From Streptomyces cyanogenus (lineage in GTDB: Bacteria > Actinomycetota > Actinomycetes > Streptomycetales > Streptomycetaceae), in contig NZ_CP071839.1 in assembly GCF_017526105.1 (NCBI RefSeq), positions 7,664,001-7,728,000 of the forward strand: a DNA stretch of 64,000 nt, given 5' to 3'. Positions within the stretch are counted from its first letter, which is position 1; every line of letters begins with the position of its first letter. Under the pieces are notes generated by a model. It worked only from the letters and a program-made list of their open reading frames with translations. It ran no database searches and was not told where the DNA came from. A program made the translations under genes and the position numbers. Below are positions 17,248 through 25,816 of the stretch, piece by piece.

Positions 17248-19440
17248 TCAGGCGAGGTCGAACCGGTCGAGGTTCATCACCTTGTTCCACGCTGCCACGA
17301 AGTCACGTACGAACTTCTCTCCCGCGTCCTGGGACGCGTAGACCTCCGACACCGCTCGGAGCTGGGAGTGCGCACCGAAGATCAGGTCGACAGCGGTGGC
17401 GGTCCACTTGACCTCGCCGGTGGCGCGGTCCCGGCCTTCGAACACGTTCTCGTCCGTGGTCGACGCCTTCCACTCCGTGCCCATGTCGAGCAGGTTGAGG
17501 AAGAAGTCGTTGGTCAGCATGCCCGGCCGGTGGGTGAAGACACCGTGGGCGGACCCCTTGAAACCGGTGTTCAGGGCCCGCATGCCGCCGATCAGCACCG
17601 TCATCTCCGGAGCGGTCAGCGTCAGCAGGTTGGCGCGGTCCAGCATGAGCGTCTCCGGCGACAGCTTCTCGCCCGCCGGAAGGTGGTTGCGGAAGGCGTC
17701 CGCCTTGGGCTCCAGCACGGCGAACGACGCCACGTCGGTCTGCTCCTGCGAGGCGTCCGTACGCCCCGGTGCGAACGGCACCGTGACGTCGTACCCCGCG
17801 TTCCTCGCGGCCTGCTCGACGGCCGCGCACCCGCCGAGGACGATCAGGTCGGCGAGGGAGACCCGCGTGCCGCCGGCCTGGGAGTCGTTGAAGTCCCTCT
17901 GGATCCGCTCAAGGGTGCGCAGCACCCCGGTCACCTCGGGGACGTCGTTGAGCTCCCAGTCCTTCTGCGGCGCGAGCCGGATCCGTGCCCCGTTCGCCCC
18001 GCCGCGCTTGTCGGTGCCCCGGAAGCTCGCCGCCGACGCCCACGCGGTGGTGACCAGGTGGGAGAGGGAGAGGCCGGAGGCGAGGATCCGGCTCTTGAGG
18101 GCGGCGATGTCCTCGTCCCCGACCAGTTCGTGATCGACCGCGGGAACGGGGTCCTGCCACAGCTGCGGCTCGGGAACCCACGGGCCGAGGTAACGCGAGA
18201 GCGGCCCCATGTCACGGTGCAGCAGTTTGTACCACGCCTTGGCGAAGGCCAGCGCCAGCTCGTCGGGGTTCTCGTGGAACCTCTTCGTGATCGGGCCGTA
18301 GACCGGGTCCACCTTCAGCGCGAGGTCCGTCGTCAGCATCATGGGGGCGTGCCGCTTCGACGGATCGTGGGCGTCGGGCACGGTGTCCCGGGCCGCGGGA
18401 TCCGTGGGAGTCCACTGGTGGGCGCCGGCGGGGCTGCTCGTCAGCTCCCACTCGTACCCGTAGAGATTGTCCAGGTACCCGTTGTCCCACTTGGTCGGCT
18501 CGGTGGTCCACGCGCCCTCCAGACCACTGGTGAGCGCGTGGGGGCCCGTGCCGCTGCCGTAGGTGTTCCGCCAGCCGAGACCCTGCTGCTCGATGGCGGC
18601 GGCCTCGGGTTCCGGGCCGATGTAACTGGGATCGACCGCGCCATGACACTTGCCGAAGGTGTGGCCGCCGACGATGAGTGCGACCGTCTCCTCGTCGTTC
18701 ATCGCCATGCGCCCGAACGTCTCCCGTACGTCCCGGGCGGCAGCCATCGGGTCGGGGTTTCCGTTGGGCCCCTCCGGATTGACGTAGATCAGTCCCATCT
18801 GCACGGCGGCGAAAGGACCGGCGAGGTTCCTGTCGCCGCTGTAGCGCTCATCTCCGAGCCATGTGTCCTCAGGCCCCCAGAAGATCTCCTCGGGTTCCCA
18901 GATGTCCTCACGCCCGAATCCGAATCCGAACGTCTTGAACCCCATGGATTCCATGGCACAGTTTCCGGCGAAGACCAGAAGATCGGCCCAGGAGATTTTC
19001 CGGCCGTACTTCTGTTTGACCGGCCACAGCAGCCGGCGGGCCTTGTCCAGGCTGGCGTTGTCCGGCCAGCTGTTGAGGGGGGCGAAACGCTGTGCGCCGC
19101 TGCCGCCACCGCCGCGGCCGTCCGCGATGCGGTACGTCCCCGCGGCATGCCAGCTCATCCGGATGAAGAGCGGACCGTAGTGACCGTAGTCGGCAGGCCA
19201 CCAGTCCTGGGATGCCGTCATCACCTCGAAGACGTCATGCTTCAGTGCGTCGACGTCGAGGGTGGCGAACTCTTTCGCGTAGTCGAAGTCCTCGTCCATC
19301 GGGTTGGCTCGGGGCGAGTGCTGATGGAGAACCTGGAGGTCCAGTTGATTCGGCCACCAGTCCCGGTTCGTCCTGGGCCGCCGAGTGGGAGTGGGCGTCG
19401 GTGAAGGGATTGCTGGATTCTCGCTTTCACTGCCGGACAT
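17248..19440 (-). CDS. katG: Catalase-peroxidase
   Basis: 730 residues, full length for bacterial KatG. Two peroxidase-like halves are present; only the N-terminal one binds haem. The distal triad is Arg94, Trp97 and His98 in RMSWHAAGTYR, and the proximal histidine lies in GGHTFGKCHGA. LIYVNPEGPNG carries the tyrosine of the Met-Tyr-Trp adduct needed for catalase activity. It destroys hydrogen peroxide in the cytoplasm. The ATG at 19440 follows AAGGACGGGC. In many actinobacteria a furA repressor lies immediately upstream of katG; none is present here. Confidence 0.95.
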   Translation of the reverse strand: MSGSESENPAIPSPTPTPTRRPRTNRDWWPNQLDLQVLHQHSPRANPMDEDFDYAKEFATLDVDALKHDVFEVMTASQDWWPADYGHYGPLFIRMSWHAAGTYRIADGRGGGGSGAQRFAPLNSWPDNASLDKARRLLWPVKQKYGRKISWADLLVFAGNCAMESMGFKTFGFGFGREDIWEPEEIFWGPEDTWLGDERYSGDRNLAGPFAAVQMGLIYVNPEGPNGNPDPMAAARDVRETFGRMAMNDEETVALIVGGHTFGKCHGAVDPSYIGPEPEAAAIEQQGLGWRNTYGSGTGPHALTSGLEGAWTTEPTKWDNGYLDNLYGYEWELTSSPAGAHQWTPTDPAARDTVPDAHDPSKRHAPMMLTTDLALKVDPVYGPITKRFHENPDELALAFAKAWYKLLHRDMGPLSRYLGPWVPEPQLWQDPVPAVDHELVGDEDIAALKSRILASGLSLSHLVTTAWASAASFRGTDKRGGANGARIRLAPQKDWELNDVPEVTGVLRTLERIQRDFNDSQAGGTRVSLADLIVLGGCAAVEQAARNAGYDVTVPFAPGRTDASQEQTDVASFAVLEPKADAFRNHLPAGEKLSPETLMLDRANLLTLTAPEMTVLIGGMRALNTGFKGSAHGVFTHRPGMLTNDFFLNLLDMGTEWKASTTDENVFEGRDRATGEVKWTATAVDLIFGAHSQLRAVSEVYASQDAGEKFVRDFVAAWNKVMNLDRFDLA

Positions 19441-19786
19441 GCCCGTCCTTCTTCCTGTCTCGGTGATCTGTGCCGCGTCCGTATGGTCGCGCACAGCAGG
19501 CCACACCTCTATGAAACACGCAGAGCAATCCGCATGACAGACGTGAAGGAAAAGGGCGGCCTTTCTTCACACGGGCCGATTTCCGGCGCCGGCCGAATCG
19601 AATAGGACAGCCCCCCGGCCGGCAACGAGCGGTGGCCGGTCGCCGGGGCCCGGACGAGTGCCCGGACGTGCCGTGGAGCGCGTGCTGTGGAGGAGGTGTG
19701 TGGGGCCGATGGCGTGTGATCCTCCGTGTTCACGCTGCGTGTTAGCCTGCCCGCGATCACGATCGAATGTGTACGGGGGAGGCACG
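19441..19786. promoter_or_regulatory. Divergent region between katG and the WXG100-like gene
   Basis: About 350 bases, relatively AT-rich near 19505-19570. It contains an imperfect dyad at 19543-19570 (GTGAAGGAAAAGG against CCTTTCTTCAC). This could be an operator or a leader hairpin for katG. No gene is supported. Confidence 0.4.
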
Positions 19787-20158
19787 GTGGGCTCGGAGGG
19801 CTACCAGGTCAGGGCGGGTATGACCGGCCAGGCCGGGCAACTCGACGCTGCCGGAACGGACATGGACGCCGTCAGCTCGGCCGTCAGGTCCCGCACGAGT
19901 TACTCGTACGGCGAAGTCGGCGGCGAGGACGCCGCGTCGGCGCTGAACGCGTTCGTCAAGGCCTGGGAGGCGGAGGCCAAGACACTGGCGTCGGCGTTGC
20001 ACGAGCTCGGCGGCAAGGTGCAGTTGGCCAAGAAGACCTACCACGGCACCGACGGTCTGGTGAAGACGCACGTGGACGGCGTCCCCGTCGGCGGCACGAG
20101 CAGCCTCACCGACACATCGACGCGAGGCGGGCGCCCCTCGGCCCTGTCGGGTTACTGA
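19787..20158 (+). CDS. WXG100-like small helical protein, possible ESX/type VII substrate
   Basis: 123 residues. About residues 5-95 form two predicted helices (AGQLDAAGTDMDAVSSAVRS and ALNAFVKAWEAEAKTLASAL) separated by a short turn, the size and layout of WXG100/ESAT-6 proteins; the turn has GGEDAA rather than a WxG. Just after the second helix the tail reads TYHGTDG, a fit to the YxxxD/E type VII export signal. The last 30 residues are low-complexity. The GTG start has GGGGGAGG 4 nt upstream. It lies 11 nt before the protease-like gene. Export by an ESX system encoded elsewhere is inference. Confidence 0.6.
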   Translation: MGSEGYQVRAGMTGQAGQLDAAGTDMDAVSSAVRSRTSYSYGEVGGEDAASALNAFVKAWEAEAKTLASALHELGGKVQLAKKTYHGTDGLVKTHVDGVPVGGTSSLTDTSTRGGRPSALSGY

Positions 20159-20169
20159 GGAACGGGCCG

Positions 20170-21753
20170 GTGTCCTTCTTCTCCTCTCCCCTCGACTCCC
20201 CTTCCTTCCGCCTCGCGTGGCTCGCCGGGCTGTCCGAGAAGATGCTCGCCGCCGGGAGCAAGAACGAGCTCCTCGACCTGATCGACGACGCCCTCTCGGT
20301 GCCCGAACCGGGCGGTGACCAGGCCGTGCTGGAGGGCCTGGCGAGCCTGTACCGCAGCCAGGTCGACCAGGTCGGCAGCGTCTTCGACCAGGTCGACCGG
20401 GTGGGCCGCAAGGGTCTTCCCGAGGTGTGGGTCGGCGACACCAGCGTCCTCGCCTCCGACGTGGTGAACGCCGCCGGGCGGTCGGTGACGCAGATGAGCG
20501 AGGCGTTCCAGGGCTGCGCGTCGGTGCTGCTGACGCTGGCCGACGCGATCGGCGCCGCGCAGCGCAAGGACGAGCAGGGCCGCGGACAGCTGCTGGAGCA
20601 GAAGAAGACGCTCGGCGGCAAGGACGGTTTCTTCGACGACCTGCACGAGAACGACGAGGAGGAGTGGGACCGCAAGAACGCCGCCCACTTCGGCTCCTAC
20701 GCGGTCGGCCTGATGCACGCCGCCGTCTCCGACGCGCAGGAGGCCACCCGCGTCGCGGCCCGGGACCTGAACAAGTGGGCCGCCGAGGCCCGGGCCGGGA
20801 AGATGGAGACCAGCGAACTCACCGCTGTCGACAAGCTGATGCTCGCCGACACCGGCGTGGCCGGCGCCGACACCGAGCTGAACGAGATCCTCACGGCCGG
20901 CGACCTGACGCGCGCGTCGGCACGGATGGACCTGCTGAGCCTCGACGACGAGATGGCCATGGAGCGGATGCTCGCCACGTCGGACAGCCCGCAGGAGCGG
21001 GCCTACCTGATGAAGGCCCTGGCCGCCGGCCACAGCGTCGCCGAGATCGGCACCTTCCAGAACAAGATCCACGGCAAGGACCCGGACTGGCTGCGCCGGC
21101 ACCTCACTCCGGTGGTCACCGGCGCGGACAGCATGAAGGACGAGGGCCTGGCACCGGACGGCTCGAACAACAACAAGGACTACGTCACGTTCGACGGCCA
21201 GCGCTGGATCCAGGGCGGCGACGGCTCCGAGGGCACCTGCGTGGCCTCGTCCACCGTCACGTCCCGCGCCATGGTCGACCCCGTGTACGCGCTCGATCTC
21301 ACCGGCGGCCCCGACGGGCAGCAGGACGACCCCGAGGCCTTCAAGCAGCGCCTGGTGGCCGAACAGCACCGGCTGCACACCGAAGGCGACGGCGGCAAGA
21401 ACTGGGGCGGCATGGGGCCCGAGGGCCAGGAACGGATCAACGACACCCTCGTCGGCAGCGCCACCGGCACCGACTACGAGCGCCAGGACCTGAACAGCGC
21501 CGCCGACCGCAGGGCGGTCCTCACCGAAGTCGAGAAGTCGGTGGCGCAGGGGCGGCCGGTGCCGGTCGACGTCTCGGGCAAGGAGGGCGCCCACGCCATG
21601 ACCATCATCGCCCAGGAGGGTGACATGCTTCAGGTCTACAACCCCTGGGGCTCGACCACCTGGGTCAGCGAGGACGACTTCATCAACGGCCACATGGGCA
21701 AGGCTTCCACCAGTGATCTCCCCAATGCGTACAGCGTCTATCTTCCGCGGTAG
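20170..21753 (+). CDS. Candidate type VII effector with C-terminal papain/C39-like cysteine peptidase
   Basis: 527 residues. The first 150 are helical and include a WXG-like stretch (VWVGDTSVLASDVV followed by a long helix); about 150-310 are further charged helices. The C-terminal 190 residues carry a papain-fold (C39-like) pattern: Cys357 in SEGTCVASS, His475 in GAHAMTI and Asn491 in QVYNPWG. These are in the right order and spacing for a Cys-His-Asn peptidase, with a closing beta strand. No signal peptide is seen, fitting ESX-type export with the preceding protein. The GTG at 20170 has GAGGAA 8 nt upstream. The next gene overlaps its 3' end by 29 nt. A hydrolase of protein or peptide bonds is inferred; the target is unknown. 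Confidence 0.65.
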   Translation: MSFFSSPLDSPSFRLAWLAGLSEKMLAAGSKNELLDLIDDALSVPEPGGDQAVLEGLASLYRSQVDQVGSVFDQVDRVGRKGLPEVWVGDTSVLASDVVNAAGRSVTQMSEAFQGCASVLLTLADAIGAAQRKDEQGRGQLLEQKKTLGGKDGFFDDLHENDEEEWDRKNAAHFGSYAVGLMHAAVSDAQEATRVAARDLNKWAAEARAGKMETSELTAVDKLMLADTGVAGADTELNEILTAGDLTRASARMDLLSLDDEMAMERMLATSDSPQERAYLMKALAAGHSVAEIGTFQNKIHGKDPDWLRRHLTPVVTGADSMKDEGLAPDGSNNNKDYVTFDGQRWIQGGDGSEGTCVASSTVTSRAMVDPVYALDLTGGPDGQQDDPEAFKQRLVAEQHRLHTEGDGGKNWGGMGPEGQERINDTLVGSATGTDYERQDLNSAADRRAVLTEVEKSVAQGRPVPVDVSGKEGAHAMTIIAQEGDMLQVYNPWGSTTWVSEDDFINGHMGKASTSDLPNAYSVYLPR

Positions 21754-22243
21754 CAGGGGCGGTGCCGCGGTCGCGGCGGTCGCGCTCCTCGCTCTCGCCA
21801 CGGGCTGCGGCTCGGGCACCGACGAACCGGCCGGCGGCTCCCCGAGCACCGTGAGCCACCCGGTGAAGGACACGAGCATCGATTCCAGGCCGGGCGAGCG
21901 ATTCACGCTCACCGTCGACCAGAACGTCTCCACCCGCGAGTACTGGTACCTGGTCGACCCCAAGCCCGACAGCTCGGTGCTGGTCAGCCGCGGCCAGGAG
22001 TACGCGTCGGACTCCGGCGACGAGCCGGTGCCCGGCGCCGGCGGCCGGCTCACCTTCACCTTCGAGGCGAAGGGCAAGGGGACCACCCGGTTCACGCTGC
22101 TGCACTGCACGTTCACCACCTGCCAGGGCAACACCTCCACCCGGCCCCCCGAGACGACCGGACCCTCCGCCACTCCCACCACGGGAGCGACCGCCCCCGC
22201 CCAGGCCCCCGAGCGCATCACCTACACCGTCACCGTCGACTGA
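21725..22243 (+). CDS. Lipoprotein with chagasin-like fold (candidate inhibitor of the preceding peptidase)
   Basis: 172 residues. A basic N-terminus, the hydrophobic run AAVAAVALLALATGC and Cys28 form a lipoprotein signal. After a linker comes a beta domain (about 50-125) whose pattern follows the chagasin/I42 inhibitors: PGERFTLTVDQN then YW in place of the NPTTGYxW loop, VPGAGGRLTFTFEA matching the conserved GxGG loop, and TTRFTLLHCTFTTC near the third loop, where two cysteines may form a disulfide. A Thr/Pro-rich segment and a final strand TYTVTVD follow. The ATG overlaps the peptidase gene by 29 nt, suggesting coupled translation. Chagasins block papain-family proteases; immunity or self-protection at the cell surface is inference. 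Confidence 0.6.
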   Translation: MRTASIFRGSRGGAAVAAVALLALATGCGSGTDEPAGGSPSTVSHPVKDTSIDSRPGERFTLTVDQNVSTREYWYLVDPKPDSSVLVSRGQEYASDSGDEPVPGAGGRLTFTFEAKGKGTTRFTLLHCTFTTCQGNTSTRPPETTGPSATPTTGATAPAQAPERITYTVTVD

Positions 22244-22289
22244 GCCGCAACGGACCAGTCGGACGAGGCGAGACATCCGAGGCCCCGCC

Positions 22290-22700
22290 ATGAACCACGC
22301 CCCGCACCCGCCGGACCGCACGGACGACGAGCTGGCGCGGCTCGACATCACCGTCCTGCTGCGGTACGGCCTCACCGCCGAGCCCGGCGCCCGGCGCACC
22401 GCCCTGTTCGGTGACGGCGCCGCGGCCGCGGCCGTCATCCTCGACCGCCTCGGCACCGAGCCCCGCTCGGTCGCCTTCCTCGCCGACACCGTGCGCGCCG
22501 GCGGACTCGCCCGCGCCGCGGAGCTGCCCGAGCCCCTGCCTCGCAGGGAGGCGGCCGTCCTCGTACGGGAATGGCTGCGGGCCGGCACCGAACTCGCGGG
22601 CGGGATCGCCGCCGACGACGCCGCGGCCACCTGGCTGCACGCCGTCGCGACCATCATCGAACTCAGGCAGCTGACCCGGGGGCGGGGCCGGAGTACGTGA
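22290..22700 (+). CDS. Hypothetical helical protein following the peptidase unit
   Basis: 136 residues, not recognised. It is alanine-rich and helical, with LDITVLLRYGLTAE and FLADTVRAGGLARAAEL as the more conserved-looking parts, and has no signal or membrane segment. Codon bias is strong across the whole frame. It starts 46 nt after the chagasin-like gene on the same strand and could be part of that unit, for example as a chaperone or cytoplasmic partner; nothing in the sequence proves this. Confidence 0.55.
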   Translation: MNHAPHPPDRTDDELARLDITVLLRYGLTAEPGARRTALFGDGAAAAAVILDRLGTEPRSVAFLADTVRAGGLARAAELPEPLPRREAAVLVREWLRAGTELAGGIAADDAAATWLHAVATIIELRQLTRGRGRST

Positions 22701-22756
22701 TCGGCGGAGCCGATCCGGGTACGGCGGCGGGGGCGGGGCCACGGGACGGCGCTTCG

Positions 22757-23554
22757 TCACTCAAGGCCGCCGTTGCTCCGGAGAAGCTGGGCGTTGATCC
22801 ATCCGCCCTCTGCTGAGCAGAGAAACGAGACGAGGTTCGCGCAGTCCTGCGGCACACCGAGGCGGCCCAGGGGAGTGGAGCGGATCAGGTCCGCCTTCTG
22901 TTCCTCGGTCATCCACCCGGTGTCGGTCGGTCCGGGATTGACCGCGTTGCAGGTCACTCCCCGGTGGGCCAGCTCACGGGCGGCAGCCAGCGTGATCCGG
23001 TCCATCGCCCCCTTGCTTGCTCCGTAGGGCAGGTTGCCGACGGTGTGGTCGCTGGTCAGGCTGACGATCCGCCCGCTGCCGTGCTGCCCGCGGAACCGCA
23101 GTCCGTACTCCCGGATCAGCAGCCAGGTTGCCCGCGCGTTGACCGCGAAGTGCAGGTCGAAGCTCTCCACCGTGGTGTCCAGCAAGCCGGAGTCGACCGA
23201 CTCGCAGTGGCAGAGCACCAGCGCGGTGACGTTCCCCAGCGCACGCTCGACGCTGTCGAAGAGCTGAGCCGGCACAGCCGGATCGCTCAGATCCGCCTCG
23301 GCCGCAAGCGTTCTCGCCCCAAGCGAGGCCACCTTCCTCCGCAACTCTTCGGGCGCACCCGGCTCCACGCCCCACCGCATCCGTGCGTCATAAGGGGTCC
23401 AGTACGTGAAGGCCACGTCCCAGCCGGTCCGGGCCAGCTCCAGCACCACGGACGCCGCGATCCCCGCCGAGCGTCCCGCCCCCGTGACCAAGGCAAGCGG
23501 GCGCTCGGCCTCTCCCACGTCCCGCCGACTCCCCGCGCCCGTCCCACCAGCCAT
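22757..23554 (-). CDS. SDR family oxidoreductase
   Basis: 265 residues. The NAD(P) loop is VTGAGRSAGIAASV, an atypical TGxxxGxG; the catalytic serine lies in VSLTSDH and the tyrosine/lysine pair in YGASKG. The substrate loop NAVNPGPTDTGWM and the final SNGGLE are normal for classical short-chain dehydrogenases. ATG 23554 is used because AGGA sits 8 nt upstream; an ATG at 23563 would add three residues. The gene stands alone; its substrate is unknown. Confidence 0.85.
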   Translation of the reverse strand: MAGGTGAGSRRDVGEAERPLALVTGAGRSAGIAASVVLELARTGWDVAFTYWTPYDARMRWGVEPGAPEELRRKVASLGARTLAAEADLSDPAVPAQLFDSVERALGNVTALVLCHCESVDSGLLDTTVESFDLHFAVNARATWLLIREYGLRFRGQHGSGRIVSLTSDHTVGNLPYGASKGAMDRITLAAARELAHRGVTCNAVNPGPTDTGWMTEEQKADLIRSTPLGRLGVPQDCANLVSFLCSAEGGWINAQLLRSNGGLE

Positions 23555-24067
23555 GCTCCTCATCCTGGCGGGCCGCCCTCCACACGGCACCCGATTTTCC
23601 CGAGACCACCACGCGGCAGTATGGAGAGGAGGGCATGGAATCCGCTCAGTCGCAACCCTCCGGAAGCCATGAAATCCTTCGACTCGCAAATCCGCCAGAG
23701 GGCACAGAATTGTGCAGTCCGCACATCCGGAAGAGGGCATACAGTCCCTTCGAATGCAACAGTATTGGCGGGAAACTCCTCGCTTGACGGCGTCTTGTGG
23801 TTATCACCCATACGGCCAGGACCACCCAGGCCTCGACGACGTCGCCGTGCCGCCGCAGGGGGTTGTTCCGCCATCGCCAAAGCGGCTTCTTCGCCAACCG
23901 GTTCCCGTTCATGAGCCTGCCTCTCCACTTCGTCGCATCGCCCACGAATGTGACAGCCGGAAGCGGGCCGCGGCATGGGCCGACCAGGCAGCCGGGGAGG
24001 GGCTTTCGGACCTGCTGGCCCCTGCCCGGTGGGCCGTTGGACCCGGCCCCTGGCTAGGCATCCCCGG
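23555..24067. other. Intergenic region with a decayed gene
   Basis: About 510 bases between two minus-strand genes. It holds the 5' remnant at 23796-23912 and otherwise unusually AT-rich, disordered sequence (about 23640-23790) with no frame of normal codon bias. This looks like the scar of a deletion. Confidence 0.5.
23796..23912 (-). pseudogene. 5' remnant of an Rv1733c-like membrane protein gene
   Basis: From an ATG at 23912 with GGAGAGG upstream, the first 39 codons read as the conserved start of Rv1733c-like actinobacterial membrane proteins: PLWRWRNNPLRRHGDVVEAW followed by the first transmembrane run VVLAVWVI. After ITT the frame enters sequence unlike the family and soon stops (frame open to 23646). 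The second membrane helix and the extracytoplasmic domain are gone. The family is linked to dormancy/hypoxia regulons in mycobacteria. Confidence 0.45.
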
Positions 24068-24457
24068 TCAGCCGCCCGCGGGGCAGAGCGCCTTCCCGGG
24101 TGCCGCCGAAACGGCTTCGGGCAGTCGGTCGCAGATCTCGAAGGCGTCGCCGAGCCCCACCGCGTTCATGATGCGCAGAAGCCGCAAGCTGCCGGACACG
24201 AGGCGCAGCCGGCCGCCTCGTTCCCGCACCCGGCTCCGCGCACGGCACAGCAGCCCCAGTCCGGCGCAGTCGATGAAGGACACGGCGCGCAGGTCCACCA
24301 CGAGGTCCGGGCGGGCACAGGCCGTCAGGTCGTCCAGGCACGACATCACGGACGGTGCCGTGAGTATGTCGATCTCGCCGTACAGCTCGACGACGCTCGT
24401 GCCACCGACAGCGCGTACGCGGTGGGTGCCTCCGGGCCTGATGAGGGTTTCGACCAT
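24068..24457 (-). CDS. STAS-domain anti-sigma factor antagonist lacking the phosphoserine
   Basis: 129 residues with a complete STAS fold (about 12-115): VVELYGEIDILTAPSV, then DLVVDLRAVSFIDCAGLGLL and a closing helix. In SpoIIAA/RsbV proteins the switch residue is the serine right after the aspartate in FMDSSG; here Asp63-Cys64-Ala65 leaves nothing to phosphorylate. The protein may therefore be constitutively able to bind its anti-sigma factor. The ATG at 24457 begins the conserved part; the ribosome site is weak. It is divergent from the PPOX-fold gene. Confidence 0.8.
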   Translation of the reverse strand: MVETLIRPGGTHRVRAVGGTSVVELYGEIDILTAPSVMSCLDDLTACARPDLVVDLRAVSFIDCAGLGLLCRARSRVRERGGRLRLVSGSLRLLRIMNAVGLGDAFEICDRLPEAVSAAPGKALCPAGG

Positions 24458-24628
24458 GATCAGAGCAAACCCGGGCCCGGGGCCCGTCCGGAAGGGCCGT
24501 TCGGCCCCCAGTGCACGGTTCGCTTCCGTGGGCCACTCTCCGGCAGGGACGGGACGGCCGGCACTCACCGGTGGCGGCTGCCGGGTCCAGCATGGACAGG
24601 ACCCGAGCACACGAGGGAGGGCCGGCTC

Positions 24629-25069
24629 ATGTACCCCAACGACGGTTTCCGCGAACTCGGTCGCGACGAGTGCCTGCGTCTCCTGGCGACAGCGCCCGTG
24701 GGCCGAGTCGTCCACACGCGGCAGGCCCTGCCCGCCGTGGTGCCCGTCACCTTCGGTCTGGACACCGACGGGGCGGTGCTGCTGCGCACGTCGGCCGCGT
24801 CCGAGCTGGCCCGCGCGGTCGACGGTGCGGTCGTCGCCTTCGAGGCGGACGCCATCGACGTGGCGAGGCAGGCCGGCTGGAGTGTCGTCGTCACCGGCCA
24901 CGCGGAGATCGTGACCGACCGGGCCGAACGGGGACGCCTCGAGCGGATGGTCCCGGGATCCTGGGCGCCGTCACCCGACGAGGCCTTCGTCCGTGTCGCC
25001 GCCGAACTGGTCACCGGGCGTGAACTCGTGGGCGGCCGGACCCTGTACGGCGTGCCCCTGCCGGCCTGA
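24629..25069 (+). CDS. Pyridoxamine 5'-phosphate oxidase-fold protein
   Basis: 146 residues of the split-barrel flavin or F420 binding family. The start YPNDGFRELGRDECLRLLAT is the typical N-terminal helix of these actinobacterial proteins, followed by VGRVVHTRQALPAVVPVTF, the cofactor-facing strands, and SVVVTGHAEIVTD. True PdxH function is unlikely given the size and divergence; an F420- or FMN-dependent reductase or cofactor carrier fits better. GGGAGGGCC precedes the ATG. Related genes sit in dormancy-type regulons. Confidence 0.8.
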   Translation: MYPNDGFRELGRDECLRLLATAPVGRVVHTRQALPAVVPVTFGLDTDGAVLLRTSAASELARAVDGAVVAFEADAIDVARQAGWSVVVTGHAEIVTDRAERGRLERMVPGSWAPSPDEAFVRVAAELVTGRELVGGRTLYGVPLPA

Positions 25070-25156
25070 CACCCGTGCACGCCCCTCCCCGCCGGGACCG
25101 AACGTCCCTGCATCCGTGGGGCTGGACGGCGGGGAGAGGGGCTCCCGCCGGCCCTG

Positions 25157-25640
25157 CCACGCTGGGGGTCAGCGCGTAGTCGGCGAGCGAGTACTTCTTG
25201 CCGGTGGCCGGGTCGGAGATGACGGCGAAGGGGGTGACCTCGCCTCCGGTGCCGGAGGTGGTGGGAATGCACACCAGGCGTGCGCGGGCGCCGAGCGGCG
25301 GGAAACGGAAGGCGCGCTTGCGGATGTCGGAGAACTTCTGCCGCATGTCGGCGAAGTCGACGTCCGGGTGCTCGTACAGCAGCCACATCACCTTGGCCGC
25401 GTCCATCGGCGAGCCGCCGCCGAGCGCGATGATCGTGTCGGGGCGGAAGTCACGCATGAGCCGGGCGCCCCGCTGGACGGAGTCGATGCTCGGCTCGGGC
25501 TGGACGTTGTCGATGATCTGCAGCGTCACAGGCTCGTCGCGGCGCTGCAGGACGCGGCTGACACGGTCGACGAAGCCGACGAGGCCGGCGAACCAGGCCG
25601 GCTCGGCGCACCCGTCTGCCGGAAGGAGGCCGGTCACCTG
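25157..25640 (-). pseudogene. adhE: Fragment of bifunctional aldehyde/alcohol dehydrogenase (AdhE, Fe-ADH domain)
   Basis: About 160 codons match the middle of the iron-dependent alcohol dehydrogenase domain of AdhE: PEPSIDSVQRGARLMRDFRP, then DTIIALGGGSPMDAAKVMW, TTSGTGGEVTPFAVISDPAT and LADYALTP. The aldehyde dehydrogenase half is absent upstream, and the match ends abruptly at ALTPSVA before the histidine metal ligands. No start codon with a ribosome site is seen. It cannot be active. AdhE converts acetyl-CoA to ethanol during fermentation. Confidence 0.75.
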
Positions 25641-25816
25641 AACCGGCGGACAGGCCGTCCGCCCAACCGTCTTCAGGCCCGCGCCGACTCCGCACGACCC
25701 AGGAGCCCGGCGTGCCGAGAGGTGCCGCATCGGCACGCAGTGTGCGGTTGGCAGGCCGCGGTTCCGGCCCGGCACCCCGGGGCCGCACCCCTGCGAACAC
25801 GAAGGGACGGACGACG

